Below, one piece after another: positions 59,973-64,000 of a stretch of 64,000 bases of DNA (within the stretch, counting starts at the first letter, position 1; every line of letters starts with the position of its first letter). Position numbers and translations under genes: made by a program. Source of the DNA: Emcibacter sp. SYSU 3D8 (GTDB taxonomy: Bacteria; Pseudomonadota; Alphaproteobacteria; SMXS01); NCBI RefSeq assembly GCF_039655875.1, contig NZ_JBBYXK010000005.1, forward strand, positions 186,001 through 250,000. The letters run 5' to 3'. A model generated the notes under the pieces. It was given only the letters and a program-made list of their open reading frames with translations. It searched no databases and was not told where the DNA came from.

Positions 59973-61103
59973 TCAGGTTCCGCTCCGCGTCAGGTCGAGC
60001 ACCGTGACGCCCTGCTTCGGTTTGCTGCGTTCGTGCCAGGCCGGGTTGTTGAAGGTACGGCAGACGTCGTCAGCACCGGCCCGCCAGTTTTCCTCGACGG
60101 TAAAGCGCGAGAAATCGACATCCTTCGACCGGGTAAAGTAGTTTTTCCGGCGGTTGATCAGATGGACGATGGTGATCGCCGCGTCACAGCTCAGATCGCT
60201 GAGCAGTCTGGCGTCGGGATCGTCCCGCAGCGGCGGCGGCAGCTTGGCCAGCAACCGGTGGGCGGCGCGGCGAAACTCCTGCCGCGAGGTCGCGACATCC
60301 GTGTTGAGGCGGGTGCGGCTGGAGTAGCGGATGTCCTTCTCGCGCTCGGCCGCATCCAGCAGGGTTTCGGGAATCGGACCCGTGGCGCTGAACAGATCGA
60401 CCTGGAAGATCAGCATGTCTTCGCGCAGATCGTGTTCCAGCACATACTCCAGGGGTGTGTTCGAGACCAGACCACCATCCCAGTAGAGTTCACCTTCGAT
60501 TTCGACCGGCGGAAAGCCGGGCGGCAGCGCGCCACTGGCCATGATGTGTTCCGGCCCGATCCGCTGACGGGCCGTGTCGAAATAGGCGAAATTTGCCGTG
60601 CGGACATTGACCGCCCCAACACTGAGCCGCATCTCGCCGGCATTGAGCAGGTCGAAGTCCACGAGTTTTTCCAGGGTCGCGCGTAACGGGGCCGTGTCAT
60701 AGACGCTCAGCGCCTCAGGTGCGCCCGCCGGATAGACCGCAAAGGGCGGAAACCGCGGCTTGAAGAAACCAGGCAGCCCGAACAGCGCGGCCCAGGCCGC
60801 AGCAGCGTCGTTGAAGATGGTCCTGGCCTTTACGCCCGGCGCGACCGGTTCGGCCAGCAGCTGGCTGGAGGCCATGTCCCAGAACGTCTTCAGCCGCTCG
60901 ACACGCCGCTCCGGCGGGTTGCCGGCGATCAGTGCCGCATTGATTGCGCCGATGGAGATGCCGGCAAGCCAGGCCGGTGCGCAGCCGCTTTCGGCCAGTT
61001 TTTCAAATACACCGGCCTGGTAGGCGCCCAGCGCCCCGCCACCCTGAAGCACAAGAACCGTCTTTTCTTCAGGTACCGGTTTCCTGCCTTGGTTCATGGT
61101 CAT
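59973..61103 (-). CDS. Patatin-like phospholipase/lipase
   Basis: This 376-residue serine hydrolase has an oxyanion glycine loop [14 protein letters not shown], nucleophile Ser in [11 protein letters not shown] (GxSxG) near residue 51, and the catalytic Asp in [13 protein letters not shown] (DGG) near residue 205. A DUF3734 C-terminal region follows. Patatins of this kind are common next to bdhA in Alphaproteobacteria and may act on PHB granule lipids or polymer. It is the first gene of the PHB operon. Confidence 0.92.
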   Translation of the reverse strand: MTMNQGRKPVPEEKTVLVLQGGGALGAYQAGVFEKLAESGCAPAWLAGISIGAINAALIAGNPPERRVERLKTFWDMASSQLLAEPVAPGVKARTIFNDAAAAWAALFGLPGFFKPRFPPFAVYPAGAPEALSVYDTAPLRATLEKLVDFDLLNAGEMRLSVGAVNVRTANFAYFDTARQRIGPEHIMASGALPPGFPPVEIEGELYWDGGLVSNTPLEYVLEHDLREDMLIFQVDLFSATGPIPETLLDAAEREKDIRYSSRTRLNTDVATSRQEFRRAAHRLLAKLPPPLRDDPDARLLSDLSCDAAITIVHLINRRKNYFTRSKDVDFSRFTVEENWRAGADDVCRTFNNPAWHERSKPKQGVTVLDLTRSGT

Positions 61104-61283
61104 TAGGTCGGTTGGCCCTTTCCCCTGTGCCAGTCGATTGTGTGCGCTGCAGTATTCCGGCAACCCTGCAAAAAAGGAACGGCTGAGGCGTGGAATTGGC
61201 CGCACGGAATTCCAGGGAGCGGGAAGATCGCTGGCGCCGCGGACGCAGCGATGCTACCCGCATGTCCTGCAGGAGCATGTTCA

Positions 61284-62504
61284 GTGAACGATGGACGACA
61301 ACATCATGTGGCGGTAATCGGCGCGGGTCCGGCGGGACTCATGGCGGCCGACATACTGAGCGACGCCGGCATGGCCGTTACGATCTACGACCGGATGCCG
61401 TCTCCCGGGCGCAAGCTGCTGATGGCGGGCCGCGGCGGGCTCAACCTTACCCATTCGGAGCCGTTCGATACGTTCGCAACGCGCTATGGCGCGGCCTCCG
61501 GCCGGTTGCGGCCGATCCTCGAGGCATTGCCGCCACCAGCGCTGGTTGCCTGGGCCGAGGGGCTGGGCGAGACGACATTTACCGGATCGAGCGGCCGGGT
61601 CTTTCCAACGGCCATGAAGGCATCGCCCCTGCTGCGCGCCTTGTTGCGGCGACTTGGCGAGCAGGGCGTGACCCTGCGGACGCGGCACGATTGGCTGGGA
61701 TGGGATCCATCGGGTGCCCTGCTGTTCCAGACCGGCCAGGCCAAGGTCGCGGTCACGCCCGATGCGACCGTGCTGGCGCTGGGCGGCGCAAGCTGGCCCA
61801 AATTAGGCTCGGATGGTGGCTGGGCATCCATGCTTGCCGCACGGAACGTGGCGCTGACGCCGTTCGCACCGTCCAATTGCGGGTACGATGTCGACTGGAG
61901 CGAACCTTTCCGGACACGCTTCGCCGGCGCACCGTTGAAAGGCATTGCCATTACCTATGGCGATCACACCGTACGCGGCGAGGCCATCATTACCGCGTAT
62001 GGCATCGAGGGCGGCGCGGTCTACGCGCTGGGTCCAGGGCCGCGCGATGCCCTGTCCGCGGGCCGCGATGTAATGCTGCAAATCGATCTGCGACCGGACA
62101 TGACCGCCGACCGGTTGAGGGACAGGCTGGCGCGTCCGGCCGGCAGCCAGTCGCTGTCCAATTTCCTGCGCAAGGCAGTCAAGCTGTCGCCCCTTGCCAT
62201 CAACCTGATGCGCGAAGCCGGGCCCCTGCCCACCGGACCGGCTTCGCTTGCCGCGCTGATCAAGGCCGTGCCGGTGACCTTGAGCGGGACACAACCCATC
62301 GACCGGGCGATCTCCACCGCGGGCGGCATTCGGCTCGACGCGCTGGACGACACGATGATGCTCCGCGCCCTGCCCGGCGTGTTCGCGGCCGGCGAGATGC
62401 TGGACTGGGAGGCGCCGACCGGCGGCTACCTGTTGCAGGCTTGCTTCGCCACCGGCGCCGCAGCCGCCAAGGGTGTACAGGCATGGATCGCCGGCCAGTC
62501 CTGA
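61284..62504 (+). CDS. NAD(P)/FAD-dependent oxidoreductase, HI0933/BaiN-like flavoprotein
   Basis: This 406-residue flavoprotein has the N-terminal FAD motif VAVIGAGPAGLMAADILSDA, PGRKLLMAGRGGLNLTHSE, the middle ALGGASWPKLGSDGGW, and the C-terminal FAAGEMLDWEAPTGGYLLQA. This order is diagnostic of the HI0933 family. Start GTG 61284 behind AGGAG is preferred over ATG 61251. The physiological substrate is unknown; some members are 3-dehydro bile-acid reductases. Confidence 0.92.
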   Translation: MNDGRQHHVAVIGAGPAGLMAADILSDAGMAVTIYDRMPSPGRKLLMAGRGGLNLTHSEPFDTFATRYGAASGRLRPILEALPPPALVAWAEGLGETTFTGSSGRVFPTAMKASPLLRALLRRLGEQGVTLRTRHDWLGWDPSGALLFQTGQAKVAVTPDATVLALGGASWPKLGSDGGWASMLAARNVALTPFAPSNCGYDVDWSEPFRTRFAGAPLKGIAITYGDHTVRGEAIITAYGIEGGAVYALGPGPRDALSAGRDVMLQIDLRPDMTADRLRDRLARPAGSQSLSNFLRKAVKLSPLAINLMREAGPLPTGPASLAALIKAVPVTLSGTQPIDRAISTAGGIRLDALDDTMMLRALPGVFAAGEMLDWEAPTGGYLLQACFATGAAAAKGVQAWIAGQS

Positions 62505-62608
62505 TCCACCGCTGCAGCAGCGGTTCGAACCCAGTCATTTGATTTGGCGGGCCGCCGAAGCTCGGGCATGATTCGGGCACACTCAAGCGGGAGGTATCGC
62601 GGACAGAC

Positions 62609-63358
62609 ATGGCCGAAAACCAAACGCAGCGGCTCAGCCTCGCTGTCCTCATCGATGCGGAAAACGCCTCGCCCAAGATCGCCAACGGGCTGTTCGAGGA
62701 AATCGCCAGGATCGGCGATGCCAATGTGCGGCGCATTTACGGCGACTTTTCTCACCCGGGAACGAGCGGCTGGAGAGAAATCCTGTCCAAGCATGCGATC
62801 AGCCCCCGGCAGAATTTCCCCAGCACCAAGGGAAAGAATTCCAGCGACATCGAGCTGGTCATCGACGCGATGGACCTGCTGCACAGCGGCCGGGTTGACG
62901 GATTCTGCCTGGTTTCGTCCGACAGTGACTTCACCGGACTGGCCAAGCGTATCCGGGAACAGGGACAGCAGGTAATCGGCTTTGGCGAGCAGAAGACGCC
63001 GGAAAGCCTGCGTCAGGCATGCCACCGATTCATCTACACGGAAAATCTGGGCGCCACGGCGGAGACCACTGGCGGAACGGACGCGCCCTCGCCGACACCA
63101 ATGCAATCCCAGAAAGCCAGCGCGCTGTTGAGGAACGTGGTCTCGCAGATCGAGAGCGAGGACGGCTGGGTGCATCTTGGCCAGCTGGGTAACGTGCTAC
63201 GCAGCATCCATCCGGATTTCGACGAACGCAGTTACGGCTTTCGCAAGCTCAGCGACCTGCTCAAGTCGACGGGACAGTTCGACATCGAACAACCCGATGG
63301 CGGCGGATGGCGCGTCCGCATCAAACCGGCCGGCAAGACTCGCAGAAAAGCCAAATAA
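62609..63358 (+). CDS. NYN-domain protein with LOTUS/OST-HTH C terminus
   Basis: This 249-residue protein has a PIN-like NYN nuclease domain (residues 8-140) with acidic residues in AVLIDAENAS, NSSDIELVIDAMDLL and LVSSDSDFTGLAKRI, which can bind metal for RNA cleavage. A short linker leads to an OST-HTH/LOTUS domain (about residues 172-240), a likely RNA-binding part. This LabA/DUF88 architecture is widely conserved; the RNA target is unknown. Confidence 0.9.
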   Translation: MAENQTQRLSLAVLIDAENASPKIANGLFEEIARIGDANVRRIYGDFSHPGTSGWREILSKHAISPRQNFPSTKGKNSSDIELVIDAMDLLHSGRVDGFCLVSSDSDFTGLAKRIREQGQQVIGFGEQKTPESLRQACHRFIYTENLGATAETTGGTDAPSPTPMQSQKASALLRNVVSQIESEDGWVHLGQLGNVLRSIHPDFDERSYGFRKLSDLLKSTGQFDIEQPDGGGWRVRIKPAGKTRRKAK

Positions 63359-63362
63359 GCGG

Positions 63363-64000
63363 CTAACCGCGGGCCTGGGCGTCCTTGTTGATTACCCGCA
63401 CCGGCCGTCCCGCCGCGAATGCCGCGATCGCCTCCGGCATGTCACCGTAGAACGCCGCCAGGGTCTCACGGGTCACGTAACCCAGATGCGGCGTGACGGT
63501 GACATTGTCCATGCCCCGGAAGGGATGGTCGGCCGGCGGCGGCTCGCGGTCGAAGACATCGAGGCCGGCACCGGCGATGCGGCGGTTATTCAGTACATCG
63601 ATCAACGCCGACTGATCGACGATCGGCCCCCGCGAGGTGTTGATGAGATAGGCGCCAGGCTTCATCAGGCCCAACTCGCGGGCGCTGACCAGGCCACGGG
63701 TGCGCTCGCTGAGCTGAACGTGGATGGAAACGATGTCGGCGCGCCGGAAAAGTTCGTCTTTCCCGACCCGGGACGCGCCGCAGGCCGCAGCAGTCTCGTC
63801 TGTCAGGTTCTGGCTCCAGGCGATGACCGGCATGTCGAACGCGCGGGCATAGTGCGCCATGCGCTTGCCGACGCGGCCAAGGCCCAGCAAACCCAGTGTG
63901 CGCCCTGCCAGGATGATGCCTGCGGTCGACTGCCAGCCGCCGTCATGCATGGTGCGTGATTCGCGCGTCATGTGCCGGACGGTCGCGATCATCAGGCCCC
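63363..64000 (-). CDS. D-2-hydroxyacid dehydrogenase, C-terminal part (partial)
   Basis: This is the C-terminal 212 residues of an NAD(P)-dependent 2-hydroxyacid dehydrogenase; the gene continues past the right end of the window. GLLGLGRVGKRMAHYAR is the dinucleotide motif. Catalytic Arg lies in INTSRGPIVDQ, Glu in DVFDREPPP and His in TPHLGYV. It is a different type from the one at 41268. Confidence 0.9.
   Translation of the reverse strand, partial: GLMIATVRHMTRESRTMHDGGWQSTAGIILAGRTLGLLGLGRVGKRMAHYARAFDMPVIAWSQNLTDETAAACGASRVGKDELFRRADIVSIHVQLSERTRGLVSARELGLMKPGAYLINTSRGPIVDQSALIDVLNNRRIAGAGLDVFDREPPPADHPFRGMDNVTVTPHLGYVTRETLAAFYGDMPEAIAAFAAGRPVRVINKDAQARG

Overview
The window is about 64 kb of high-GC bacterial chromosome with no rRNA or tRNA genes, no CRISPR array, no insertion sequence and no phage gene that I can recognise. 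It points to an Alphaproteobacterium. The evidence is an EcfG-type general-stress sigma factor with several matching GGAAC-N16/17-CGTT promoters, a Ku/LigD end-joining operon, an NsrR/flavohaemoglobin unit, and polyhydroxybutyrate and acetoacetate genes. The many P450, Rieske and acyl-CoA genes suggest an environmental heterotroph that degrades lipids, terpenoids or aromatics. I cannot name the order or genus.

Layout. (1) 1-3184: the 3' end of secF, uppP, tatA, a VanX-like dipeptidase, a GST and a 7Fe-type ferredoxin. (2) 3476-10617: a striking oxygenase block. A two-gene module occurs twice in tandem. Each copy is a canonical cytochrome P450 followed within 10 nt by a P450-family protein that has Arg where the haem-ligating Cys should be. 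A Rieske oxygenase follows. Both modules have an AGTCA-N4-TGACTTT inverted repeat upstream. (3) 10651-24452: a stress island. It holds the ecfG-like sigma gene, a Crp/Fnr regulator, a split LigD with Ku and a PRC-barrel protein, and small hydrophilic or CsbD-like proteins. Five perfect EcfG-type promoters lie here. A second P450 with a CX5C ferredoxin, a Tat-signal SDR and a SnoaL-like protein are embedded in it. (4) 24577-37958: a complete Wsp-like chemosensory operon (MCP, CheW, CheR-TPR, CheW, tandem-Hpt CheA-REC, CheB). Its output regulator keeps a WspR-like receiver but carries a SpoIIE/PP2C phosphatase instead of GGDEF. The same operon holds a Na/Pi-cotransporter homologue, a membrane sensor-like protein and an RsbW-like kinase. 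A STAS anti-anti-sigma protein and a GPP34 protein are divergent from it. Together they look like a chemosensory array driving a partner switch.

(5) 38028-53616: GNAT, a YegD-like Hsp70, acyl-CoA dehydrogenase, hydroxyacid dehydrogenase, the NO-detoxification unit (Hmp, a globin-DUF1971 fusion, NsrR), VOC, two acyl-CoA synthetases, a glycosyltransferase, SDR, and an operon of MaoC, a CitE-like lyase and a collapsed SDR remnant, with MarR divergent. (6) 53681-64000: an isomerase; a three-gene translationally coupled cassette (adenylating ligase, acyl carrier protein, alpha/beta hydrolase); acetoacetyl-CoA synthetase, 3-hydroxybutyrate dehydrogenase and patatin; a flavoprotein; a NYN protein; and a truncated hydroxyacid dehydrogenase at the edge.

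The strongest candidates for undescribed biology are the P450/pseudo-P450 paired modules with their shared operator, and the Wsp-type array rewired to a PP2C partner-switching output.
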